Source: Anaerolineales bacterium UBA3071
GTDB taxonomy: Bacteria; Chloroflexota; Anaerolineae; UBA3071
Direction of reading: 5' to 3'
NCBI GenBank assembly: GCA_002366755.1
Contig: DFBV01000289.1
Span: forward strand, 7,365 to 33,211
DNA length: 25,847 nt
The position numbers and the translations under genes were made by a program. Below, piece after piece: positions 18,752 through 25,847 of this stretch; within the stretch, counting starts at the first letter, position 1, and every line of letters begins with the position of its first letter. The notes beneath the pieces are model-generated. The model was given only the letters and a program-made list of their open reading frames with translations. It was not told the DNA's origin and did no database searches.

Positions 18752-18780
18752 TTTCTGAGAAAACACTGGAGGAGGTTCAA

Positions 18781-19872
18781 ATGTCGGAAAGTCTCAAAGT
18801 TTCCATCCTGGGCGCGGGGAACGGCGCCCACGCTATGGCCGGGCATCTGGCCCTCAAGGGCTTCCCCGTCAAGCTGTACAACAAGTTCGAGCACGAGATC
18901 ACGTCCATGCGGGAGCGCGGCGGCGTCCAGGTTGGGGGGACAGTGGAAGGCTTCAGCCCGCTCGACCTGATCAGCACCGACATCGCTCCGGTCATTGCTG
19001 ACGCCGAGGTCATCATGGTCGTCGTCCCCGCCTTCGCCCATCGCTTCATGGCCGAGGTCTGTGCCCCCCACCTGCGCGAGGGGCAAGTCATCGTCCTCAA
19101 TCCTGGGCGGACGGGCGGGGCGTTGGAGTTCGCTCACGTCCTGCGCCAGCAGGGGGTGAAGGCTCGCGTCGTGGTGGCCGAGGCTCAGACGTTGATCTAC
19201 GCCTGCCGCATCTCCGGGCCGGCTCGGGTGCATATCATGGGCATCAAGAAGGAAGTGCCCCTGGCCGCCCTGCCGGCGGGCGATACGACCTCCGCGCTGG
19301 CCCTCGTCAACCAACTCTATCCCCAGTTCGTTCCCGCCGCCAACGTCCTGGAGACCAGCCTGGACAACATCGGCGCCGTCTTTCACCCTTCGACCATGGT
19401 GTTGAACGCCAACCGCATCGAGGCAGGTGAAGAGTTTGATTTCTACCAGGGCATGACTCCCATGGTGGCCAGCTTCTTGGAGGTGATTGACGGCGAGCGG
19501 ATGGCCGTGGCCGAGGCCTACGGCGTGCGGGTGGAATCGGCCAAAGATTGGCTGATGAGAGCCTACGAAGGCATCAGCGGCGACACCCTCTACGAGCGCA
19601 TCCAGTCCAACCCCGCCTATGCCGGGCTGAAGGCGCCAAAGACGCTGGACGTGCGCTACCTCACCGAGGACGTGCCCTGCAGCCTGGTGCCCATCGTCTC
19701 CTTCGCCGAGGCGGCCGGCGTAGAGATGCCCGCCAGCCGGGGGATCGCGGACATCGCCTGCGGGCTGCTGAAGCGGGATTTCTGGGCCGAAGGGCGCACA
19801 CGGGAGAACCTGGGGCTGGCCACCCTCAGCGTGCCAGAGATCATCGCCCTGGTGGAGAAGGGGTATGACTGA
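18781..19872 (+). CDS. NAD/NADP octopine/nopaline-type (opine) dehydrogenase, copy 1
   Basis: The N-terminal Rossmann domain has GAGNGAHAMAG (residues 11-21). The C-terminal octopine-dehydrogenase domain contains NIGAVFHP with His202 and LTEDVP with Asp297. From memory, these match the positions of the catalytic His-Asp pair of N-(1-D-carboxyethyl)-L-norvaline dehydrogenase. The family reductively joins an amino acid and a 2-oxo acid into an opine, or oxidatively splits one, using NAD(P). The length (363 aa) is typical. GAGGAGG precedes the ATG at good spacing. It follows the repeat element and overlaps a paralogue by eight bases. Direction and substrate are unknown. Neighbouring importers favour opine breakdown, while the lack of a matching importer specificity leaves synthesis possible. 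Confidence 0.88.
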   Translation: MSESLKVSILGAGNGAHAMAGHLALKGFPVKLYNKFEHEITSMRERGGVQVGGTVEGFSPLDLISTDIAPVIADAEVIMVVVPAFAHRFMAEVCAPHLREGQVIVLNPGRTGGALEFAHVLRQQGVKARVVVAEAQTLIYACRISGPARVHIMGIKKEVPLAALPAGDTTSALALVNQLYPQFVPAANVLETSLDNIGAVFHPSTMVLNANRIEAGEEFDFYQGMTPMVASFLEVIDGERMAVAEAYGVRVESAKDWLMRAYEGISGDTLYERIQSNPAYAGLKAPKTLDVRYLTEDVPCSLVPIVSFAEAAGVEMPASRGIADIACGLLKRDFWAEGRTRENLGLATLSVPEIIALVEKGYD

Positions 19873-20986
19873 GTTGCGCCAAGTGGCTGTGCTGGGCGCC
19901 GGTCACGGCGGACAAGCCATGGCCGGGCACCTGGCGCTGCAGGGGGTAGCCGTTAACGTCTATAACCGCTCCAGCGCGCGGCTTGCGGCCATGCAAGAAC
20001 AAGGCGGCGTGTACGTGGAAGGGGTGGTGAAAGGCTTCGGTCGCCTGCGCACGATCACCAGCGACCTGGCGACGGCTTTAGCTGACGCGGAGCTGATCAT
20101 GGTGGTCGTGCCCGCTTCGGCTCATCGGCAGATAGCCCAAGCATGTGCGCCGCACCTGCGGGACGGGCAGATCATCATCCTCAATCCCGGCCGCACCGGC
20201 GGTGCACTGGAATTTGTCGCCACACTGCGGGCCAAGGGATGCACGGCGCAAATCAAGCTGGCCGAGACCCAGACCCTGGTCTACTCCTGCCGGCAGGTAG
20301 TTCCCGGCCGGGTGCGCATCCTCAGCCTGAAGCGCTGCTTGCTCCTGGCCGCGCTGCCCCCAGCCGACACCGACCAGGTACTGTGTGCCGTGGGCCAGCT
20401 TTATCCCCAGTTCGTGCCCGCAGCCAACGTGCTGGAAACCAGCTTCAGCAACATCGGCGCCGTATTCCACCCCATCCTGGTGATCTTCAACGCCAACCGC
20501 ATCGAGGCTGGCGAGCGGTTCCTCTTCTACCATGACATCACGCCAGCTCTGGCACGCTTTCTGGAGGCGGTGGACGGCGAGCGGCTGGCCGTAGCCCGGG
20601 CTTTTGGCATCCAGGTTGAATCAGCGAGCGAGTGGCTGACCCACGCCTACGAGGGAGTGACGGGGCGAGACCTGTACCAGAAGATCCGCAGCGTGCCGGC
20701 CTATCAGGAGGCCGTAGCTCCCACCAGTCTCGATGATCGTTATCTCACTGAAGACATCCCTACAGGCCTGATCCCCCTCATCGCCTTCGCCGAGCTGGCC
20801 GGCGCGCCGATGCCCATCAGCCGGGCCATCGTGCGCATCGCTGGCACCCTTCTGGAACGGGACTTCTGGGCCGAGGGGCGCAACCTGAAGCGGTTGGGCC
20901 TGGCGGGGATGAAGGTAGAAGAAATCAAAGCCCTGGCAGAGGGCAAAGAGAACTCTAAACTCCAAACTCCAAACTTCAAACTCTAG
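19865..20986 (+). CDS. NAD/NADP octopine/nopaline-type (opine) dehydrogenase, copy 2
   Basis: This is a clear paralogue of the preceding protein over its whole length, with GAGHGGQAMAG in the Rossmann motif and the same catalytic candidates His202 (NIGAVFHP) and Asp297 (LTEDIP). Many positions differ, so the two probably differ in substrate or cofactor or form a hetero-oligomer. The ATG lies inside the end of the previous gene (eight-base overlap), so translation is coupled. The C-terminal tail ENSKLQTPNFKL is not part of the family. It is encoded by a five-unit heptamer repeat (20951-20985), whose last unit supplies most of the stop codon, so repeat DNA has extended the protein. 373 residues. 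Confidence 0.87.
   Translation: MTELRQVAVLGAGHGGQAMAGHLALQGVAVNVYNRSSARLAAMQEQGGVYVEGVVKGFGRLRTITSDLATALADAELIMVVVPASAHRQIAQACAPHLRDGQIIILNPGRTGGALEFVATLRAKGCTAQIKLAETQTLVYSCRQVVPGRVRILSLKRCLLLAALPPADTDQVLCAVGQLYPQFVPAANVLETSFSNIGAVFHPILVIFNANRIEAGERFLFYHDITPALARFLEAVDGERLAVARAFGIQVESASEWLTHAYEGVTGRDLYQKIRSVPAYQEAVAPTSLDDRYLTEDIPTGLIPLIAFAELAGAPMPISRAIVRIAGTLLERDFWAEGRNLKRLGLAGMKVEEIKALAEGKENSKLQTPNFKL
20951..20985 (+). repeat. Heptamer tandem repeat (AACTCCA type) inside the end of the second opine dehydrogenase gene
   Basis: Five contiguous seven-base units are seen: AACTCTA, AACTCCA, AACTCCA, AACTTCA, AACTCTA. Read in frame they encode the non-conserved C-terminal tail, and the last one contributes the stop codon. 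On the other strand the consensus is GGAGTTT, one base from the GGACTTT repeat at 5411-5445. Confidence 0.75.
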
Positions 20987-21002
20987 AGAGGAAAAGACCA
21001 TC

Positions 21003-22646
21003 ATGCGCAAGAAAATCCTCGGAGGCTCCCTCGGGGAGTGCGTCCACGTCGCCGGTGTGCTTAATTTCCTGGGCCTGGCGGAAGAGCAGGGTTACCAGAC
21101 GGAGTTTACCGGCCCAGCCACTTCCATCGCCGAGTACATCGCTGCAGCCCAGGAAGTTGATCCGGACATCCTGGCGGTGAGCTACCGCCTGACGCCGGAG
21201 AACGCGGCCATCCTGCTGTCCGACTTCCAACAAGCCTGCGAGGAGGCGGGGCTGCTGGGCAAGCGCTTCGTCTTCGGCGGCACGCCACCGGTGGTGGAGA
21301 CCGCCCGCAAGACGGGCCTCTTCGAGGCGCTCTTCAGCGGAGAAGAACCGCCGGATGCGGTCATCGCCTACCTCAAGGGCCAGCCCCTGGAGCAGATGAC
21401 CGACGCGGACTACCCCGCCGAGACCCTCGACCGAATCGCCTGGAAAGCTCCTTTCCCCATCATTCGCCACCACTTCGGCCTGCCCGCCGAGACCATCGAG
21501 CCGACGGTGGCGGGGATCAGGCGCATCGCCGAGGCAGGCGTGCTGGACATTGTCTCCCTGGGCCCCGATCAGGACGCGCAGCAAAGCTTTTTCCACCCGG
21601 AGCGGCAGGACCCCAGGCGCAAGGGCGCCGGCGGCGTCCCTTTCCGCAGCGAAGAGGACCTGCGTACCCTCTACGCCGCCAGCCGCTGCGGCAACTATCC
21701 CCTGATGCGCTCCTACTCGGGCACCTCGGACCTGCTGCGCTACGCCGAACTGCTGCGCCGCACCATCCGCAACACCTGGTGCGCTACCTCACTTTTCTGG
21801 TTCAACGTGATGGACGGGCGGGGGCCGCTGACTCTGCGGGAGTCCATCGGCGATCACATGGCGCTGATGAAATGGCATGGCGAGCGGAACATCCCCGTGG
21901 AGGGAAACGAGCCCTACCACTGGGGGCTGCGGGACGCCCACGATGCTGTCATCTGCGCCGATTCCTACATCTATGCCCACGTGGCAAAGAAGATGGGTGT
22001 GCGGGACTACATCACCACCTATATGTTCGAGACCCCGCCGCATCTTTCCAACAAGATGGACCTGGCCAAGGCGCTGGCCCAGGTCGAGCTGGCCGAATCG
22101 TTCGTCGACGAGGGGTTCCACATCGTCCGCCAGACGCGCACGGGCCTCATGAGTTATCCGGTGGATCCTGACTATGCGAAGGGCCAACTGGCCGCCTCGG
22201 TCTACCTGCAGATGGCGCTCAAACCATCCATCGTGCACGTGGTAGGCTACGTGGAGGCCCACCACGCCGCCACGCCGGAGGACGTCATCGAAAGCTGCAA
22301 GATAGCCCGCAAGGTGATCACCAACTGCCTCTACGGCATGCCCGACATGACCGCCGACCTGGAAGTGCAGCAACGCAAAGATGAACTCGTGGAAGAGGCC
22401 ATGGTTATCGTTGAGGCTATTGGGCAGTTGGGAAGGGGCAAGGCGGAGGATCCTCTGACCAACCCCGACGTGCTGGCGCGGGCGGTGGAAATCGGCCTCC
22501 TGGACGCGCCGCAACTGAAAGGCAACCCCTACGCCTGCGGCCAGGTGCGGACGAGGATCATCAACGGGGCCAATTATGCTGTAGACGAAGAAGGAAGGGT
22601 ACTCAGCGAAAAAGTGCGGGTAGAGCGCATCTTCGCCCGGCTATAG
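21003..22646 (+). CDS. Fused cobalamin-binding / GlmE-like B12-dependent mutase
   Basis: The first ~130 residues resemble the B12-binding GlmS/MutS subunit of glutamate mutase: KKILGGSLGECVHVAG with H-x-x-G (His15), SYRL (60-63) and FGG (91-93), in the same order and spacing. The usual D-x-H-x-x-G motif is altered to ECVHVAG. The rest resembles the GlmE TIM barrel, most clearly near the C-terminus: LGRGKAEDP..., ARAVEIGLLDAP, then KGNPYACGQVRTRIINGANYAVDEEGRVLSE, laid out as in GlmE. Glutamate mutase normally has these parts as separate subunits, so this is a single-chain version. The presumed reaction is an adenosylcobalamin-dependent 1,2-rearrangement of an amino acid or related acid. The substrate is unknown and cannot be assumed to be glutamate. 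It follows the opine dehydrogenases by 16 bases and depends on the upstream MutL-type protein for reactivation. The ATG has AGAGAGG upstream. Confidence 0.72.
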   Translation: MRKKILGGSLGECVHVAGVLNFLGLAEEQGYQTEFTGPATSIAEYIAAAQEVDPDILAVSYRLTPENAAILLSDFQQACEEAGLLGKRFVFGGTPPVVETARKTGLFEALFSGEEPPDAVIAYLKGQPLEQMTDADYPAETLDRIAWKAPFPIIRHHFGLPAETIEPTVAGIRRIAEAGVLDIVSLGPDQDAQQSFFHPERQDPRRKGAGGVPFRSEEDLRTLYAASRCGNYPLMRSYSGTSDLLRYAELLRRTIRNTWCATSLFWFNVMDGRGPLTLRESIGDHMALMKWHGERNIPVEGNEPYHWGLRDAHDAVICADSYIYAHVAKKMGVRDYITTYMFETPPHLSNKMDLAKALAQVELAESFVDEGFHIVRQTRTGLMSYPVDPDYAKGQLAASVYLQMALKPSIVHVVGYVEAHHAATPEDVIESCKIARKVITNCLYGMPDMTADLEVQQRKDELVEEAMVIVEAIGQLGRGKAEDPLTNPDVLARAVEIGLLDAPQLKGNPYACGQVRTRIINGANYAVDEEGRVLSEKVRVERIFARL

Positions 22647-23495
22647 CGATGCCATCACGTCCCCAGGCCGGAAGCCCAACCGGATGCCCTCCCGTTGGAA
22701 GGTTTCGTTCACCCGCCGCCGCAGTTCGCGCATCACTCCCCACTGCTGGCCTGGCAAGGTCTTGACCATGATGCGCACGCGCACCGTCCAGCCATCCAAC
22801 CCCTCGATGCCCGTAACGACGGGGAATTCCATCAGCAGCGGGCTGAACTGCGCATCCGCCGCCAGTTCCTGGCCGACCCTCTCTAATGTTGGCAGAGCGC
22901 GGGAGACATCCTCCTCGGGGGCAAGAGGTAGGTTCAGCACCGCTCGCGACCAGTCCTGAGACAAATTGGACACCGTGCGAATGTCGCCATTGGGGATGAT
23001 GTGCAACTCCCCTCTTAGCCCGCGGAGATGCGTCGAGCGCAGCGTCATCCGTTCCACAGTGCCCGACAGATCGCCTGCGGTGATCGCGTCCCCGATGGCA
23101 AACTGATCCTCGATCAGAATGAACAACCCGCCGATGATGTCCTTGACCAGCATCTGCGCTCCCAGGCCCAAAGCTAAGCCGACCAAGCCCATGCTGGCCA
23201 GCAGTGGCCCGACGTCCAAACCAAGTTCGATGAAGACCATCAGCATGGCGGCGACAAGTATGAAGACTGAACCCACCCAACCGATGACAGAACGGATGGT
23301 TTCGGCGCGCTGGGCCAGCTCGCCACCCTCCGCTTCGCTACGAGCCCGCACTCGTATCCAACGAGGGATCTGCCGCATCAGGACACGCAGCAGGCGATGG
23401 GCAGCAAAGGCAACAATCACGATGACAAGAATGCGCAGGCCGCGGCTGGTGAGCCAGGCAACCACGTCGATCCAGAGTTCCGTACCTAGTTCCAT
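22641..23495 (-). CDS. MscS-family mechanosensitive channel
   Basis: This is a 284-residue small MscS-type channel. An N-terminal hydrophobic segment (residues ~8-35) is followed by a basic stretch, a second and third membrane helix, and the pore-lining helix with the Gly/Ala pattern GLVGLALGLGAQMLVKDIIGG. The beta domain follows with FAIGDAITAGDLSGTVERMTLRSTHLR and IIPNGDI. The family opens on membrane tension and releases solutes during osmotic downshock. The start is the ATG at 23495. Its stop overlaps the stop of the convergent mutase gene at the palindrome CTATAG. The upstream neighbour on the same strand ends 52 bases before, so a shared transcript is likely. Confidence 0.92.
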   Translation of the reverse strand: MELGTELWIDVVAWLTSRGLRILVIVIVAFAAHRLLRVLMRQIPRWIRVRARSEAEGGELAQRAETIRSVIGWVGSVFILVAAMLMVFIELGLDVGPLLASMGLVGLALGLGAQMLVKDIIGGLFILIEDQFAIGDAITAGDLSGTVERMTLRSTHLRGLRGELHIIPNGDIRTVSNLSQDWSRAVLNLPLAPEEDVSRALPTLERVGQELAADAQFSPLLMEFPVVTGIEGLDGWTVRVRIMVKTLPGQQWGVMRELRRRVNETFQREGIRLGFRPGDVMASL

Positions 23496-23547
23496 TTAGC
23501 TTTTTCTTCTCCTCTAGCTTGCGTCTGTCGGCCAGCCATGCTTCATT

Positions 23548-25566
23548 TTAGTTCACCACCTGCACCTGGCCACAGATGACCTCGGCGCCCAGCGGCTGGC
23601 CGGCGTCGTCCACCAACCCCACGACGATGCGGTACTCCCCCAGCGGCGTGATGGGGTTGAGATTCACGTCCACCTCCTGGCGGATGACCTCCTCTGTCTC
23701 CCAGCGTGAGGTAGGCCAGAGCCGCAGCGTCCCGCGATCGCAATGCAGCCGGTCGCCCCACACCTGTCCCAGGTGATCCACCATGCGCACCGTAGCAGCA
23801 TAGTCGGCAGGCGGTCTCGCTTCGGCCCGCCAGTAGAGCCGCACGTGCACCCAACCGCTCGGCGGATGGGTTCGCTCGTCCGTGGCCAGGGTGCGCGTGT
23901 CGTCAACCGCGCAGGCGACCAGCGTGATGTCCGGGCCGAAGGCCGCGTTGATCTTCGACGCGTCTGCTGGCGGCTCGGGCAGCCGGTAGCGGGTGATGAA
24001 ACGCTTCACCGTCATGCCCGCCGGGTACTGCTCCGTCGCCAGCGGGAAGCGGTCGGCCAGCCAGCGCTCCACAAGGTGGTCAGGATCGAACTGCTCCGTG
24101 TGCGACTGGACGAGCCACACGCTGTCAAAGGGCAGCAGTCCCAGCAGCGGCGGCTCCACCTGCGCTATGTCGGTCACCCGATCGGTGAAGGGAAAGAAGA
24201 CCGGCTGCGAGCCGCGGAAGTAGTACTCGAAAGAGAAGTGCACGTAGTCCACGTGAGTCAGCACGGCATCATTCGGTCCGGCGTGGGCCTCCACGTAGGC
24301 GGCAGCCGTCCTCCAATCCTCGCGCAGGTTCTGAGGCAACCAAAGGTGAGATAGACCTGTGACCATTGCCGCCAGCAGCCCCACCAGCGCCAGCAACCCC
24401 AGCAGCCGCGCTCGATCCAGCAACGCTGCCAATCCCCTTCCCCACAGCAGGCAGAGGGCCGGCGCCAGGAAGGTAAAGTAGTGAGGCTTATCAAACAGAA
24501 CCCGATTCCTGGCCAGCAAGAGCCCGCCCAGCAACAGGGGCCCTACCAGGTAGAGGGCCAGCAATGGGCGGCCAGCAGAGCGAAGCTCTCCAGAGCCTGG
24601 CCTGCTACGCAAGGGCAACGCCAGCCCGGCCAATGCCAGTAGGCCGGCGCCCACCTGAGCTGCCCTCACGACCCCGTCGCTCCAGGGGCCCTGGTGCAAT
24701 GTGTAGGCCGTCAACTGCCGGAGCAGCACCCCACCCATACCATCGAACATGCGGCCTTCCGTAAACTCCGTACCGCTCACTTGCCAGCCGGCCCACAGCA
24801 GCGGCAGCATCAACCCACCAGCCAGCGTCAGCACGATGGCTCCGACGAGGAAGGCAGACCAGTGCCGCCCCCGTTCCTGCACTCGCAGGGTCAGCAGCAG
24901 CAAAGCAACCAACCAGAGACCAGCCACGACCAGCAGGAAGACACCGAACAAGTAGCTGTAGACGCACATCACCAACCCGACCAAGACGATGCCCCACCAG
25001 ATGACGCCCCATACTCTCGCCAAGCATGCCCCACGTCGGTCGTCGGCGTCCCAGTTCGATGGCAGGCTCTCGAAGCGAACCGAGCAGCTCTGCCAACCGC
25101 GCAGCAGTCCATAGAGGGCGAAGAGGCCAAGGGTAGCAGCAGGCACGAACATGCGTGCCTCTTGAGAGTACCAGACCAGGAAGGGATTGAGCGCCACAAG
25201 CAGCGCTGCCAGCGCGCCAGCACGTCGGTCACCCAGCAGTCGGCCAATGCCGAAAGCGGGCAGCACAGCCAGCGCTCCCAGCATCGCGCCCAGGCTCCGT
25301 ACCACGGCATCGCTCGAGCCGAACAGAATTGTCCAACCCCGCAGCATCAGATAGTACAGTGGCGGGTGCCGGTCCTCTACCAGGTGCATACCCACTTCCC
25401 AGATGCGAGCCGCTGGCTGGTTCGCCCAGAACACGCTCATGGTCTCGTCGAACCACAGGCTGTGATAGGTCAACCGCCACAAGCGCACCCCCAGCGCCAG
25501 CAGAAGCAGTCCGCCGAGCAGCGCGTAGTGCTTCGACCTCTGGGAGGAGTGAGATCGCGGCGTCAA
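23548..25566 (-). CDS. Glycosyltransferase family 39-type integral membrane protein with C-terminal soluble domain
   Basis: This 672-residue protein has a long multi-helix membrane region and the GT-C/GT39 (PMT/ArnT-like) landmarks. The first extracytoplasmic loop carries the catalytic acidic pair LWFDETMS (Asp40-Glu41), followed by EDRHPPLYY (64-72). Many further hydrophobic segments run to about residue 410. The last ~250 residues form soluble domains, including a beta-sandwich near the end (SGWVHVRLYWRAE, PLGEYRIVVGLVDD). Such enzymes transfer sugars from polyprenyl-linked donors to lipids or proteins outside the membrane. Translation starts at TTG (25566) with AGGAG six bases before it. 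That ribosome-binding site overlaps the stop codon of the upstream gene, so the two are coupled. The acceptor is unknown. Confidence 0.87.
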   Translation of the reverse strand: MTPRSHSSQRSKHYALLGGLLLLALGVRLWRLTYHSLWFDETMSVFWANQPAARIWEVGMHLVEDRHPPLYYLMLRGWTILFGSSDAVVRSLGAMLGALAVLPAFGIGRLLGDRRAGALAALLVALNPFLVWYSQEARMFVPAATLGLFALYGLLRGWQSCSVRFESLPSNWDADDRRGACLARVWGVIWWGIVLVGLVMCVYSYLFGVFLLVVAGLWLVALLLLTLRVQERGRHWSAFLVGAIVLTLAGGLMLPLLWAGWQVSGTEFTEGRMFDGMGGVLLRQLTAYTLHQGPWSDGVVRAAQVGAGLLALAGLALPLRSRPGSGELRSAGRPLLALYLVGPLLLGGLLLARNRVLFDKPHYFTFLAPALCLLWGRGLAALLDRARLLGLLALVGLLAAMVTGLSHLWLPQNLREDWRTAAAYVEAHAGPNDAVLTHVDYVHFSFEYYFRGSQPVFFPFTDRVTDIAQVEPPLLGLLPFDSVWLVQSHTEQFDPDHLVERWLADRFPLATEQYPAGMTVKRFITRYRLPEPPADASKINAAFGPDITLVACAVDDTRTLATDERTHPPSGWVHVRLYWRAEARPPADYAATVRMVDHLGQVWGDRLHCDRGTLRLWPTSRWETEEVIRQEVDVNLNPITPLGEYRIVVGLVDDAGQPLGAEVICGQVQVVN

Positions 25567-25575
25567 GGCATTCTC

Positions 25576-25847
25576 CTAGGCAAGCTGTCGTGTGGCAATG
25601 TCCACCTCGCTCGTATTCATATGGGTGTGGCTAAGACAAGTTGGAGTCGAGGCTTCAGCCGGTTTCTTCCGCCTGAAAGGCTCCACTCCCCAACTCATTG
25701 CCGCGGCCTCTTGCACAATCCCGGTGATGACCTCCGCCACCGGCTTGATCTCGCGTACGATGCCAATGGACTGGCTGCAGGAGATCACTCCGCAATCCAG
25801 GTCGCCATCTTCGATCAAATGCTTCGTCGCCGCGCCGGCCACGACGG
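25576..25847 (-). CDS. Nitronate monooxygenase / FabK-like flavoprotein, C-terminal part (runs off the window)
   Basis: Only the C-terminus is in the window. The segment VVAGAATKHLIEDGDLDCGVISCSQSIGIVREIKPVAEVI matches the end of the FMN-dependent TIM-barrel family of nitronate monooxygenases and FabK-type enoyl-ACP reductases (GD(L)..G...S/GQS.G.I..I). The frame is open to the window edge, so the true start lies outside. A tail of about 40 residues after the conserved end is Lys/Thr-rich and not family-like. The stop lies 9 bases before the TTG start of the glycosyltransferase gene, giving a tight operon. Whether it is NMO or FabK cannot be told from this part. Confidence 0.7.
   Translation of the reverse strand, partial: VVAGAATKHLIEDGDLDCGVISCSQSIGIVREIKPVAEVITGIVQEAAAMSWGVEPFRRKKPAEASTPTCLSHTHMNTSEVDIATRQLA

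Overview
The window reads as a GC-rich chromosomal piece from a Chloroflexota bacterium (Anaerolineae/Caldilineae-like). This is inferred from three things. The peptide-type binding lipoprotein has a long Val/Glu-rich spacer after the lipobox and an EF-hand-like loop. There is a GT39 membrane protein with a C-terminal soluble domain. Degenerate heptamer repeats sit in several gaps. Starts are mostly preceded by good Shine-Dalgarno sequences, and several genes start at TTG or GTG. No RNA gene, CRISPR array or transposase was seen.

Layout. (1) 1-2245: a PHP-type metallohydrolase, then an RpiR/SIS-type regulator behind an extended -10 promoter and two tandem inverted repeats. (2) 2373-9719: a possible leader peptide, then a complete Opp/Dpp-type ABC importer (lipoprotein, two permeases, two ATPases), followed by a C45 acyltransferase/amidase-like Ntn hydrolase. 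(3) 9720-10184: a gap holding the decayed C-terminus of a MATE transporter. (4) 10185-16734: a second binding lipoprotein and two permeases without ATPases, then an alanine/ornithine-racemase-like PLP enzyme and a cytoplasmic gamma-glutamyltransferase homologue. Much of this block has visibly more A/T in third codon positions than its neighbours. (5) 16934-22646: a DarA/PstA-type cyclic-di-AMP receptor, a MutL/GlmL-type mutase reactivase, two tandem opine (octopine/nopaline-type) dehydrogenases, and a fused cobalamin-binding plus GlmE-like protein. (6) On the minus strand, 25847-22641: the C-terminus of a FabK/nitronate-monooxygenase-like flavoprotein, a GT39 glycosyltransferase and an MscS-type channel, converging on the mutase gene with overlapping stop codons.

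Working model (inference): the two importers bring in peptide-like or conjugated amino acids. The two Ntn hydrolases release the amino acid. The racemase, the two opine dehydrogenases and a coenzyme-B12-dependent carbon-skeleton mutase or aminomutase kept active by the MutL protein then process it. The substrate cannot be read from the sequence. The fused mutase with paired opine dehydrogenases and a c-di-AMP receptor is the best candidate here for an undescribed pathway.
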